NCBI RefSeq assembly: GCF_001981305.1
Contig: NZ_MSCW01000006.1
Span: forward strand, 240,076-304,075
From: Marinobacter lutaoensis
GTDB taxonomy: Bacteria; Pseudomonadota; Gammaproteobacteria; Pseudomonadales; Oleiphilaceae
Length of the DNA: 64,000 bases
Direction of reading: 5' to 3'
This document shows, in pieces, positions 53,948-62,254 of this stretch (positions are counted from its first letter, which is position 1; the number at the start of each line of letters is the position of its first letter). The notes below the pieces were generated by a model. That model was not told the DNA's origin. It did not search any database and saw only the letters and a list, made by a program, of their open reading frames with translations. The position numbers and the translations under genes are program-made.

Positions 53948-54735
53948 TGGCGGAACCGGCAGTCAACCGCTCGTTCGTGAAGCTGGCCGGGGTCGGCCAC
54001 CGCTACGATCCCAACCCGGCCATCCCACCGGCGGTTACCGGCATCGATCTGGACATCCACCGTCACGAGTTCGTGGCGGTGGTGGGGCCTTCCGGCTGTG
54101 GCAAGTCCACCTTGCTGCGCATGATTGCCGGCCTGCTGAAACCCAGCGAGGGCCGTGTCACCGTGTTTGGCCGGGCAGTGGACGGTCCCAGGGACGACGT
54201 CGGCATCGTATTCCAGAAACCGACCCTGCTGCCCTGGCTGAACGTGCGTAAGAATGTGCTCTTTCCACTCCGGCACAAGTACGGCCGCTACAACCGGGAA
54301 GACGAGGCCCGGGCCGACGCTCTGCTGGCCATGGCCGGCCTGGAGGCCTTTGCCCGGAAAATGCCTGACGAGCTGTCCGGCGGCATGCAGCAGCGGGTCG
54401 GGATCGTTCGTGCCTTGTTGCTCAACCCGGATATCCTGCTGATGGACGAACCCTTTTCCGCCCTGGATGCGATGACCCGGGAGCAGATCGGGTTCGACCT
54501 GCTCAGCCTCTGGCAGGAGCAGCCCAAGACCGTGCTGTTCATCACCCACTCCATCGCCGAGGCGGTCCTGTTGGCGGACCGGGTGCTGGTCATGAGCCGG
54601 CGGCCGGGTACCGTGCTCGACCTGATCGACGTGGATCTGCCCCGGCCCCGCACCACCCACACCATCTCCGACGCCCGCTTTGGTGAACTGACCGATCGCA
54701 TAAGGAAACACATCTATGAGCCTGACGCTGCCTGA
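53947..54735 (+). CDS. NMT1-type ABC transporter, ATP-binding protein
   Basis: A 262-aa ATPase of the SsuB/TauB type with Walker A GPSGCGKSTLLRM, signature LSGGMQQRVG and Walker B ILLMDEPFSALD, followed by the H-loop FITHSIAEA. ATG at 53947 overlaps the binding-protein stop by one base; a GTG one codon earlier is possible. Confidence 0.93.
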   Translation: MAEPAVNRSFVKLAGVGHRYDPNPAIPPAVTGIDLDIHRHEFVAVVGPSGCGKSTLLRMIAGLLKPSEGRVTVFGRAVDGPRDDVGIVFQKPTLLPWLNVRKNVLFPLRHKYGRYNREDEARADALLAMAGLEAFARKMPDELSGGMQQRVGIVRALLLNPDILLMDEPFSALDAMTREQIGFDLLSLWQEQPKTVLFITHSIAEAVLLADRVLVMSRRPGTVLDLIDVDLPRPRTTHTISDARFGELTDRIRKHIYEPDAA

Positions 54736-55507
54736 GGGCCGGTTGCGGCGTGTCCTGCTCGGCGCCTCGCCCTGGCTCTTCTTCGTGGCCCTAATCGCGG
54801 TCTGGGAGGTGGGCTGCCGCCTGTTTTCCGTGCCGGCCTACATTCTGCCGGCGCCCAGCGTGATCCTGAACGCCTTTTTCGATGTTGAGTTTTCCCGTTG
54901 GATGCAGCACCTGTGGGCGACCCTGCGGGTGGCCCTGCTGGGGTTCCTGATCTCCATCGCCGTGTCCATTCCCATCGCCATCGCCATGATGCGTTCGGAA
55001 TGGCTGTCGCGGACACTGTACCCCCTGCTGGTGGTGATCCAGTCCACGCCGGTGGTGGCGGTGGCGCCCCTGATCATTGTGATCATGGGGTCGGACGACC
55101 CGTCCCGGATCCTGATCACCTGCCTGCTGACCTTTTTCCCGCTGGTGGTTTCCACCGCCACCGGGATCAATGAAACGCCGCCGGAGCTGATCGAACTGAG
55201 CCGCTCCCTGGACGCGCCGACCCGGCGGGAAACCTGGCAGATTCGCATGCCTTACGCCATTCCCCACATTTTCAGTGGGCTGCGGGTGGCCATCACCCTG
55301 GCGATCATCGGTGCCGTGGTGGCGGAGTTCGTGGCCGCCGAGGAAGGGCTGGGGTATTTCATCCAGTTTTCCACCTCGTTCTTCCGGATTCCCCAGGCGT
55401 TCGCCGGGCTGTTCTTCCTGGCGGTGGTGAGCCTTCTGCTGTTCAAGTCCGTGCAATGGGCGCAGCAGCTGCTCTTCCCCTGGAGTTTGCCCAGGAAGGG
55501 GGCCTGA
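54716..55507 (+). CDS. NMT1-type ABC transporter, permease
   Basis: A 263-aa inner-membrane permease with about six helices and the BPD-type loop ELIELSRSLDAPTRRETWQIRMPYAIPHIFSGLRVAIT. It overlaps the ATPase gene by 20 bases and is followed 5 bases later by the deaminase. Confidence 0.92.
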   Translation: MSLTLPEGRLRRVLLGASPWLFFVALIAVWEVGCRLFSVPAYILPAPSVILNAFFDVEFSRWMQHLWATLRVALLGFLISIAVSIPIAIAMMRSEWLSRTLYPLLVVIQSTPVVAVAPLIIVIMGSDDPSRILITCLLTFFPLVVSTATGINETPPELIELSRSLDAPTRRETWQIRMPYAIPHIFSGLRVAITLAIIGAVVAEFVAAEEGLGYFIQFSTSFFRIPQAFAGLFFLAVVSLLLFKSVQWAQQLLFPWSLPRKGA

Positions 55508-55512
55508 CCGTT

Positions 55513-56055
55513 ATGGAGCCGGCCATGCGCTGTACCCCCACCGACACCGATCTGGCGCTGCTGCGCCGGACGTTCGACCTGGCCGGCCACGCGGCGGCCC
55601 GGGGGATTCACCCGTTCGCCGCCATTCTGGTCGGTCCCGAGGGCGAGGTGCTGATGGAGCAGATCAACGCCTACTTGCCGGATCTGGACATGACCGGACA
55701 CGCCGAACGGGTGCTGATGACCCGGGCCAGCACACGCTGGCGCCCGGATTTCCTGGCGCGCTGCACCCTGTACGTATCCGCCGAACCCTGTTGCATGTGT
55801 GCCGGCGCCGCCTACTGGGCCGGGTTGGGACGGCTGGTGTACGGGGTCTCCGAAAAACGCCTTAAAGCGCTGACCGGCAATCACCCGGAAAACCCGACGC
55901 TGGACCTGCCCTGCCGGACGGTGTTCGCCGCCGGCCAGCGGCCGGTGACGGTGCTGGGCCCGTTGCTGGAGGACGAGGCGGCCGAGGTGCATGAGACCTT
56001 CTGGCGCCAGCAGCGGGAGGCCGGCGAGGATCCGCCAAGTCGTGCCGGACACTGA
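55513..56055 (+). CDS. cytidine-deaminase-fold nucleobase deaminase
   Basis: A 180-aa zinc deaminase of the CDA/GuaD-B/TadA superfamily with the zinc motifs GHAERVLM (HAE) and SAEPCCMCAGAAYWAGLGRLVYG (PCxxC). It resembles the small Bacillus-type guanine deaminases, but a large amidohydrolase guanine deaminase is already present at 32289, so it probably acts on a different amino-purine or pyrimidine delivered by the transporter it is coupled to (inference). A second start at ATG 55525 is possible. A strong terminator follows. Confidence 0.85.
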   Translation: MEPAMRCTPTDTDLALLRRTFDLAGHAAARGIHPFAAILVGPEGEVLMEQINAYLPDLDMTGHAERVLMTRASTRWRPDFLARCTLYVSAEPCCMCAGAAYWAGLGRLVYGVSEKRLKALTGNHPENPTLDLPCRTVFAAGQRPVTVLGPLLEDEAAEVHETFWRQQREAGEDPPSRAGH

Positions 56056-56073
56056 GTTGTGTTGTCCTTTTTG

Positions 56074-56095
56074 ACCGCCTTCGGGCGGTTTTTTT
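56074..56095 (+). terminator. Rho-independent terminator of the NMT1-type transporter operon
   Basis: ACCGCC-TTCG-GGCGGT is a perfect stem with a stable TTCG tetraloop followed by a run of seven T. It lies 18 bases after the deaminase stop. Confidence 0.92.
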
Positions 56096-56107
56096 AGGCC
56101 GGGGCGG

Positions 56108-57829
56108 TCAGACCTGCTGGCCGCTATAGTGCCCGGTGTCTCCGTTCCGGCTGTAGACACACACCTGATTACGACCGGCCCGTTTGGCTTGGTACAGCGC
56201 CTGGTCGGCCCGGTTGAGCATGGCATCGACGGATTCCTCCACGCCAGGGTCAAGCTCGGCCACGCCCAGACTGATGGTGAAGTGCAGCCGCCGGCCGCCG
56301 CCCAGGTCCACGCCCCGGCCGGCGACGGCGTGGCGGATTTTCTCGGCCACGATCGCCGCTTCGTCCTGTTTGCAGTTTGGCAGCAGGATCACGAATTCCT
56401 CCCCACCGAAACGGGCAATCAGGTCGCTGGACCGGCTGCCGTTTCTCAATACTCGAGCCAGTTCCACCAGCACCCGGTCTCCGACGGCGTGGCCGTGGTT
56501 GTCGTTCACCGCCTTGAAGTGGTCGATGTCCATGATCAGGGCCGACAGCGGCGTTTTCTGCTGTCTGGCCATGTCCGCCAGGTTGTTGGCCTCGGTAAAG
56601 AAATGGCGCCGATTGTAGAGCTTGGTGAGCGGGTCGGTCAGGGCCTGGACCTTGAGGTCGGCCTGGGACGCCTTGATGTCCTCCAGAATCCGGATCCGGT
56701 AGGCGATGATGAAGGCCAGCATCAGCGCTTCCAAGGTGATGCCAATGCCGACGCCGTGGCTGGCCAGGTAGGTGAACCCGATGATGCCCTTGTAGAACAG
56801 GACCGCCAGGCCGTTGAACAGCAGGAAAAAGGCATGGCCGATCAGGAAGTATTTGGCGAGAGGATTGCCCTTGCGGTACAGGGACACGCTCACGGACATG
56901 GTCACCACCATCATCAGTGCCGCCAGGGAACTGGCAGGCTTGAGGGCTGCGTAGATGTCGAACAGCCCGTACACCAGGTCCGCCAGCAGGATCAGCAACA
57001 TGAACTGCAGGCAGCGGTGCTCCGTGGGGTAGGCGCGCCGGGTCTCGAAGATCGCCATCATGAACAGGATCAGGAAGATGGGCATGGTGATCAGCGACAG
57101 GTGCAGACGGAACACGCCGGCGCCGTAGACGTTGAACACGTGGGCCAGCAGGCCGTAGGACAGGGCGATCCAGACCGCTCCGGAAATCAGGTAGAACGCG
57201 TAAAAAATGTTCTCCTTCTTGCTGGAAGCCAGGTACAGCAGGAAGTTGTACACGATCAGCGCCAGCAGGACCCCGATCAGCAGGGCAATGTCAACGTGGC
57301 TGCCGATCAGGGCTCGCTTGGAATGATCTTCATCCAGCAGCAGCAAGGTGAACCACTGGTGCGAGTAGGACACGCTCCGGACATACAGAGTCCGGCTCTG
57401 GCCCGCCTCCAGCCGGAACGGGTAGACGGCGCTGCCCCGGTACATCAGGGGGCTGTCGCTGGCGTGGTCCAGGTCCAGAATCTTGCGGTCCACCAGGGTA
57501 TCGCCGTCCTCCAGAAAGAAGGCGACCTGGCGGTTGTGGTAGGCGTAGGGATGATGCAGGAACAGTTCCAGGTCCTGACCCGAACGGTTGACCAGTTCAA
57601 TGCGCGACCAGGTGGTTTTGGCCTGGGTTCCCAAAGAGACTCGGTTACTGGATGGCGTGAACGCTTGGTTCCGGACCGTTTCGAACGCCAGGGTTTCGGT
57701 TTCGTCAACGAAGGTGGCCATGGCGAAGTCGGTCAGGTTGACGACCGGTGAATCCAGCACCACCGTGGGCGCCGCCTGGCCGCCGCAGGACAGCAGGAGC
57801 AGGGCGATCAGGGAAAGCAGTCGTGTCAT
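56108..57829 (-). CDS. 7TMR-DISM diguanylate cyclase
   Basis: A 573-aa protein with a signal peptide, a periplasmic 7TMR-DISMED2-type beta domain (about residues 25-165, with WSRIELVNRSGQDLELFLHHPY), seven transmembrane helices (about 175-380) and a C-terminal GGDEF domain with LTKLYNRRHF, DIDHFKAVNDNHGH and active-site GGEEF. It should synthesise c-di-GMP in response to a periplasmic ligand. The start is placed at MTRLLSLIALLLLSCGG, the first methionine before a signal peptide; the open frame runs 42 codons further upstream. Confidence 0.92.
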   Translation of the reverse strand: MTRLLSLIALLLLSCGGQAAPTVVLDSPVVNLTDFAMATFVDETETLAFETVRNQAFTPSSNRVSLGTQAKTTWSRIELVNRSGQDLELFLHHPYAYHNRQVAFFLEDGDTLVDRKILDLDHASDSPLMYRGSAVYPFRLEAGQSRTLYVRSVSYSHQWFTLLLLDEDHSKRALIGSHVDIALLIGVLLALIVYNFLLYLASSKKENIFYAFYLISGAVWIALSYGLLAHVFNVYGAGVFRLHLSLITMPIFLILFMMAIFETRRAYPTEHRCLQFMLLILLADLVYGLFDIYAALKPASSLAALMMVVTMSVSVSLYRKGNPLAKYFLIGHAFFLLFNGLAVLFYKGIIGFTYLASHGVGIGITLEALMLAFIIAYRIRILEDIKASQADLKVQALTDPLTKLYNRRHFFTEANNLADMARQQKTPLSALIMDIDHFKAVNDNHGHAVGDRVLVELARVLRNGSRSSDLIARFGGEEFVILLPNCKQDEAAIVAEKIRHAVAGRGVDLGGGRRLHFTISLGVAELDPGVEESVDAMLNRADQALYQAKRAGRNQVCVYSRNGDTGHYSGQQV

Positions 57830-57896
57830 GGGGCCACCCTTTCCTTGGTTTGGGGGCGTGTGCACCTGGTGACCCGGAGGGGCGAACCAGGGCCGC

Positions 57897-58253
57897 TCAG
57901 TCCTTGGGCTTGCGGAGGTCTGCGCTTGTGCCTGGAGCGTCGGAGTCCGTGCCAACAGTGTAGGCTCCGGCCCGTGTCTCGGCCACCATCCGGGGTTCTT
58001 CCCGCGCTGGCAGCGGGTAGAGGGTTTCGAACTCCGAAGCGAAGCGGCTCAGGGTCGTGTTGCAGGCCAGGCAGATCATCTCGACTTCCAGGTACTCCAG
58101 GCGCCGTTCACCGCTTTCATACTTGGATACGAAACTTTGGGGCTTGCCCGGTCGCTCGGCCAGGGCCGACTGGCTGAGTTCCGCCCGCTGCCGCAAGGCT
58201 CGCAGGGCCTTGCGAAAGGCCTGTTGTCGGTATGTCCACAAAGTGTTTGCCAT
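57897..58253 (-). CDS. XRE-family transcriptional regulator
   Basis: A 118-aa protein with a Cro/CI helix-turn-helix at about residues 12-68 (ALRQRAELSQSALAERPGKPQSFVSKYESGERRLEYLE) and a short polar tail with no further domain. It is divergent from a GGDEF gene; a perfect 21-bp inverted repeat between them is the likely operator. Confidence 0.85.
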   Translation of the reverse strand: MANTLWTYRQQAFRKALRALRQRAELSQSALAERPGKPQSFVSKYESGERRLEYLEVEMICLACNTTLSRFASEFETLYPLPAREEPRMVAETRAGAYTVGTDSDAPGTSADLRKPKD

Positions 58254-58278
58254 TGCGGCACTCTATGGGCAAACTCGA

Positions 58279-58299
58279 AATATCCCATTTTGGGATATT
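58279..58299. promoter_or_regulatory. perfect palindromic operator, probably for the XRE regulator
   Basis: Arms AATATCCCA (58279-58287) and TGGGATATT (58291-58299) flank TTT. It lies 26 bases upstream of the XRE ATG and just before a TATACT -10 box (58304-58309) facing the GGDEF gene, so binding would cover that promoter's -35 region. Confidence 0.7.
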
Positions 58300-58359
58300 G
58301 GCCTATACTTGTCGTTTTCCCGTGGGTCGGAGTCCGCCAGGCTAAGGAAGGGTAAGCAG

Positions 58360-59334
58360 ATGAAAAAGACCGGCGACCTCAGCCGCAGTGAGCCTGAGGC
58401 CGAGAGCGGCCGCAATGGATTGTTGAAAGCGCTACCGTTGTTGATGATGGAGGCCCTGTCGTCCATCCAGCGGGGCGAGCATCTTACAGGAATACTGCCT
58501 GCGGTGTTACGCGAGGTGGAAAAATATCTGCCGGCGGCCCGCTGCCGCCTTCACCTCGCCGACGAGCTGCTGTGTGCCCAGCCGTTGAGCGCGGCGGCTG
58601 GCCGGGTCTCGGGGCCGCGGTCGCAGAGACCGCGCTGGCTGGTCCCGGGAAGCGGGTGTGAAGCCCGGGCCGGAGAAGGGTTTCCCCTGTACTCGTCCGC
58701 CGGCAAGCTGTCCGGAACCCTTCAGGTGTACTGGCAGGGGGCCCCGGACCCGACCTTCGCTCCGGTGTTGCATCTGGTCGCCAGGGTACTGGCGGCGCTG
58801 GTCGAGCACTTCTGTTTCTGCGCGCAGCTGAGCCGTAATGCCAGTCACGACGATCTCACCGGGCTGTTCAACCGCAGCATATTCTTCGAATTCCTGGAGG
58901 CGGAGCTGAACAAGGCGGCCCGGACAGGGACGGCCTTCAGCGTGATGATGATGGATCTCGACCATTTCAAGGCCATCAACGACCGTTACGGCCACGCCGC
59001 CGGTGATCAGGTGCTGAAACACTTTGCCGAGCTGCTGCGCTCGTTGCTGCGCAAGAGCGACATCATCGGCCGCATTGGCGGTGAGGAGTTCGCGGTGATT
59101 CTCCCCGACACCCACCGCCAGGCCGCCGCTGCCCTGGCGGGCGAGATCCTGCGCCGGACCGCGGCCCTGGAGGTGCTCCACGACCGGGATACCCTGGTCC
59201 GTTTCACCGTCAGCATCGGCATTTCCGCGTACCCGGACTTCGCCAACGTCAATGCCCTGATGAGCCAGGCGGACAAGGCCCTGTACCGGGCCAAGAAAAA
59301 CGGCCGGAACCGGGTGGAAGTCTGCCAGGAATAG
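58360..59334 (+). CDS. GGDEF-domain diguanylate cyclase
   Basis: A 324-aa soluble protein. Residues ~15-150 form a GAF-like input region without recognised ligand residues. The GGDEF domain (about 160-324) has DDLTGLFNRSIFFEFL, MMDLDHFKAINDRYGHAAGD and the active-site IGGEEF. ATG at 58360 has AAGGAAGG upstream; the frame is open into the divergent XRE gene but that part is not coding. Its promoter overlaps the XRE operator. Confidence 0.9.
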   Translation: MKKTGDLSRSEPEAESGRNGLLKALPLLMMEALSSIQRGEHLTGILPAVLREVEKYLPAARCRLHLADELLCAQPLSAAAGRVSGPRSQRPRWLVPGSGCEARAGEGFPLYSSAGKLSGTLQVYWQGAPDPTFAPVLHLVARVLAALVEHFCFCAQLSRNASHDDLTGLFNRSIFFEFLEAELNKAARTGTAFSVMMMDLDHFKAINDRYGHAAGDQVLKHFAELLRSLLRKSDIIGRIGGEEFAVILPDTHRQAAAALAGEILRRTAALEVLHDRDTLVRFTVSIGISAYPDFANVNALMSQADKALYRAKKNGRNRVEVCQE

Positions 59335-59354
59335 GCCGGACCGCCAGCGCCCGG

Positions 59355-60248
59355 TCAGCCGCGGTAGCGCAGCGCCTCGATCAGCAGCCGGAACGCCAGC
59401 GAAACCTGGCGGCGGCTGGGGTAGTAAAGGTGGTAACCGGGAAAGGGCGGGCACCAGTCGTCCAGAACCTGAATCAGCCGGCCGGCACGGACGTGGGGGT
59501 CCAGGTGATCGTTGGGCAGGCAGGCCAGACCACGGCCGGCCAGGGCAGCCTCGATGATGAGGTCCGGATCGTTGCATGTGAACTGCCCTTCTACCCGGAC
59601 GTTCAGGGGCCGGCCGTCCTTTTCAAACTCCCAGGCGTAGAGCCCGCCCAGCGTGGACAGGCGCAGGTTGATGCAGACGTGATCGGTCAGGTCGTGGGGC
59701 GTTTGAGGGTAGGGGGCGGTCTCGAAGTAGGAGGGCGCGCCGGCGACGACCATCCTCATGTCCGGGCCGATCGGCACCGCGATCATGTCCTTGTCGATTT
59801 CCTCGCCCAGGCGCACGCCGGCATCGAAGCCTTCCCTGACAATGTCGACAAGCCGCTGGTCGACGGAAATCTCCACCTTCAGCTCCGGGTAGTCCGCCAT
59901 CAGCCGGTCCACCACGGGTATCAAAAGACGCAGCGCGGCCGACCGGCTGGTGGTCAGGCGAAGGGTACCCGCGGGACGGTGGCGGAGTTCGTTCAGGTTC
60001 GCCAGGCGGTTTTCGATGTTCTCGTAGGCCTGGCCCAGAGTCTCCGCGAGCTGGAGACCGGCTTCCGTTGGCATCACCGAGCGGGTGGTGCGGGTCAGCA
60101 ACCGGAGATCCAGCCTATCCTCCAGCCGGCGCACGGTGGCACTGAGTGAGCTTTGGGATACCCCCAACCGGGCCGCGGCCCGGGTAAAGCTCCGTTCCTG
60201 GGCAACGGCGAGAAACGCCATCAGGTCAGCCAGTTCGCGTCTGTCCAT
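59355..60248 (-). CDS. LysR-family transcriptional regulator
   Basis: A 297-aa LysR protein with the winged helix-turn-helix at residues ~5-65 (FLAVAQERSFTRAAARLGVSQSSLSATVRRLEDRLDLRLLTRTTRSV) and a substrate-binding domain after residue ~90. It is divergent from the alcohol dehydrogenase gene at 60366, the usual arrangement for a regulator and its target. Confidence 0.92.
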   Translation of the reverse strand: MDRRELADLMAFLAVAQERSFTRAAARLGVSQSSLSATVRRLEDRLDLRLLTRTTRSVMPTEAGLQLAETLGQAYENIENRLANLNELRHRPAGTLRLTTSRSAALRLLIPVVDRLMADYPELKVEISVDQRLVDIVREGFDAGVRLGEEIDKDMIAVPIGPDMRMVVAGAPSYFETAPYPQTPHDLTDHVCINLRLSTLGGLYAWEFEKDGRPLNVRVEGQFTCNDPDLIIEAALAGRGLACLPNDHLDPHVRAGRLIQVLDDWCPPFPGYHLYYPSRRQVSLAFRLLIEALRYRG

Positions 60249-60263
60249 TTATATCCTGAATCG

Positions 60264-60280
60264 ATAAGAGCATTCGTTAT
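60264..60280. promoter_or_regulatory. possible LysR binding site
   Basis: ATAAGAGCATTCGTTAT has ATAA/TTAT arms in the gap between the divergent LysR and dehydrogenase genes, fitting a LysR-type dyad. Confidence 0.35.
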
Positions 60281-60365
60281 TTAGCACATTATCATAAAAA
60301 TCCGGTGGACTATCCTGAGACAGGTTTGTTCCTGCCTTCAATCCGCCTTCAAGGAGGTATCCAAC

Positions 60366-61382
60366 ATGCGTGCAACCATGCTCTATGGCCCGGGGGATGT
60401 CCGTTACGAATCGGTGCCGGAACCGGAGATCCTGCAGCCGACCGATGCCATTATCCGCCTGTCCGCGACCTGTATCTGCGGGTCGGATCTCTGGCCCTAC
60501 CGGGGCTTGCAGGAGATTTCTGCGCCACAGGCCATGGGACACGAATACTGCGGTATCGTGGAAGCGGTCGGCAGCGCGGTGACCCGCGTCAAGCCCGGCC
60601 AGTTCGTCGTCGGTTCCTTCTGTATTTCCGACAACACCTGCCCCCACTGCCGGTTCGGTTTTCAGTCCTCGTGCGAGAACCGCGAGTTCATGACCGGCGC
60701 ACAGGCCCCCCTGGCACGCGTGCCCCTGGCCGATGGTACGCTGGTGGCCACCGATGACATCCCGGACGACGATCTGGTGCCCGGGCTGCTGGCGGCATCC
60801 GACGTGCTGGGCACGGGCTGGTACGCCGCCGACGCGGCGCGGGTCCGGCCCGGCTCCACGGTGGTGGTCGTGGGCGATGGCGCGGTCGGCCTGATGGCTG
60901 TTCTCGCGGCTCAGCAGAGGGGCGCGGAGCGCATCATCGCCATGAGCCGCCATCCCAAGCGGCAGGCGTTGGCACAGGCGTTCGGAGCAACGGACATCGT
61001 CTCCGAACGGGGTGAGAAAGGCATCGCCCGCATCCGGGAGATGACCGGCGGCGTGGGTGCGGATTCGGTGCTCGAATGCGTGGGAACCGCGGAATCGATG
61101 GCGCAGGCTCTGAACTGCTGCCGGCCGGGCGGCAGCATCGGCTACGTGGGCGTGCCCCATGGTGTGGAGTTCGACGGCCAGCAGCTGTTCTTCCATCAAA
61201 AGAACATGCTCGGCGGCCCCGCACCGGTGCGCCGCTTCCTGCCAGACCTGATGGAACTTGTGCTCTCGCGCAAGATCGACCCGGGCAAGGTATTCGATCT
61301 GGAGCTGCCCATCGCCGACGTGGCGGAGGGTTATCGCGCGATGGACGAACGCCGGGCCATCAAAACGTTGCTGCGGGTCTAG
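60366..61382 (+). CDS. zinc-dependent alcohol dehydrogenase
   Basis: A 338-aa medium-chain dehydrogenase. Catalytic zinc ligands are in CICGSDLWPYRG and GHEYCGIVEAVG, the structural-zinc region is CISDNTCPHCRFGFQSSC, and the NAD(P)-binding motif is VVVVGDGAVGLMAVL. The substrate is unknown. AAGGAGG lies about ten bases before the ATG. Confidence 0.92.
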   Translation: MRATMLYGPGDVRYESVPEPEILQPTDAIIRLSATCICGSDLWPYRGLQEISAPQAMGHEYCGIVEAVGSAVTRVKPGQFVVGSFCISDNTCPHCRFGFQSSCENREFMTGAQAPLARVPLADGTLVATDDIPDDDLVPGLLAASDVLGTGWYAADAARVRPGSTVVVVGDGAVGLMAVLAAQQRGAERIIAMSRHPKRQALAQAFGATDIVSERGEKGIARIREMTGGVGADSVLECVGTAESMAQALNCCRPGGSIGYVGVPHGVEFDGQQLFFHQKNMLGGPAPVRRFLPDLMELVLSRKIDPGKVFDLELPIADVAEGYRAMDERRAIKTLLRV

Positions 61383-61801
61383 CGGCGGCTGCATTGCAGG
61401 GGTTTACATGCGCCGGCGGTGCTTTCAGTCCGCCGGCGCATGCCATTTATTTATAAATTAACCGTTATGCGGATACCGCGGCTGGTCGGCGGTCGCTGGT
61501 ATCACAACGTAGGCGATTTCCCTTCCATGGGCGTCTCCCCGCCCCCTTTCTGATACTGTGTATTTGTACAGTACCATTGCAAGAGTAAATCGTGGATGTT
61601 AAATGATTCCATGGCGAAGCGCCTTGACATCGGCTAGGCTAATGAATGAATTGAGACATTGGCGGACGCTCGTGCCATGAAATTGCGTAATCATGACGCA
61701 GTCAAAGTTGTGCAATATTGAAGCGTTCTGCCTAATTGCTGTTATATTCCCGATCAGAGCACCAGAGTATTATTCGAAAACTTTAAGAGTGACCTTAGAT
61801 A
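61383..61801. other. non-coding transition of 419 bases into the cassette region
   Basis: Begins with a strong GC hairpin (61407-61442), then becomes AT-rich. A GTTATGC heptamer at 61464-61470 resembles an integron core site. A -10-like TATATT lies at 61743-61748 without a good -35. No gene is evident and no integrase is seen. Confidence 0.5.
61407..61442. terminator. 13-bp perfect hairpin after the dehydrogenase gene
   Basis: CATGCGCCGGCGG pairs perfectly with CCGCCGGCGCATG around a 10-base loop, 24 bases after the stop codon, followed by CCATTTATTTAT. Probably a terminator; it marks the end of the GC-rich host sequence. Confidence 0.65.
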
Positions 61802-62254
61802 ATGAGAAGCATAGGAATCAGAGTTGAACCAAAAAGCGTTACGTTTGCTGTCTACGACTTTGATAGTGCAGAAATTGTAAATATCGAAAAACTGAATGTT
61901 CCGAAAGCACTAGATATTCCAGAGCGATTGAAGTTTATAAGATCTAATATGCTCGATATTTTTAGGGAATTCGATATAACACGCGCAGGCATCAGAATTA
62001 CAGAATCCAATTCACAACATCTGAATATTGCAAGACTGCAAATTGAGGGGGTCATACAAGAGGCGATCGCAAGTAGTTGCGTAGAGTCTTACTACACTGG
62101 ACAAATATCGAATATATCAGCGAAGCTCGGATTTAATCGGTCTGATTTCAAAAAATATCTTGAGGGAGAAATGGATTATGAAATTGAAAACTGGGGGAAT
62201 CTGACTAAGCCGGAAAAAGAAGCTGTCTTTGCTGCAATAGGAGCCGCTGCATGA
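61802..62254 (+). CDS. RuvC-like-fold hypothetical protein
   Basis: A 150-aa protein with the secondary-structure pattern of the RuvC/RNase H-like fold: an N-terminal beta hairpin (IGIRVEPKSVTFAVYDFDS), a helix and strand ending ITES, a helix LNIARLQIEGVIQEAI, and a C-terminal helix KPEKEAVFAAIGAA. Acidic residues sit at the first two expected catalytic places (Glu in VEPKS, Glu in ITES), but the C-terminal acidic pair is not clear, so nuclease activity is doubtful. It is AT-rich, and its stop overlaps the kinase start by 4 bases. The fold assignment is by eye only. Confidence 0.6.
   Translation: MRSIGIRVEPKSVTFAVYDFDSAEIVNIEKLNVPKALDIPERLKFIRSNMLDIFREFDITRAGIRITESNSQHLNIARLQIEGVIQEAIASSCVESYYTGQISNISAKLGFNRSDFKKYLEGEMDYEIENWGNLTKPEKEAVFAAIGAAA

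Noticed and set aside
52940..56055. Thiamine-pyrimidine transport assignment for the NMT1-type operon
   Set aside because: The family allows it, but no TPP riboswitch-like structure is seen upstream and no thiamine gene is nearby, so the substrate was left open.
61624..61652. TTGACA with a possible promoter before the kinase cassette
   Set aside because: No acceptable -10 sequence lies at 16-18 bases.
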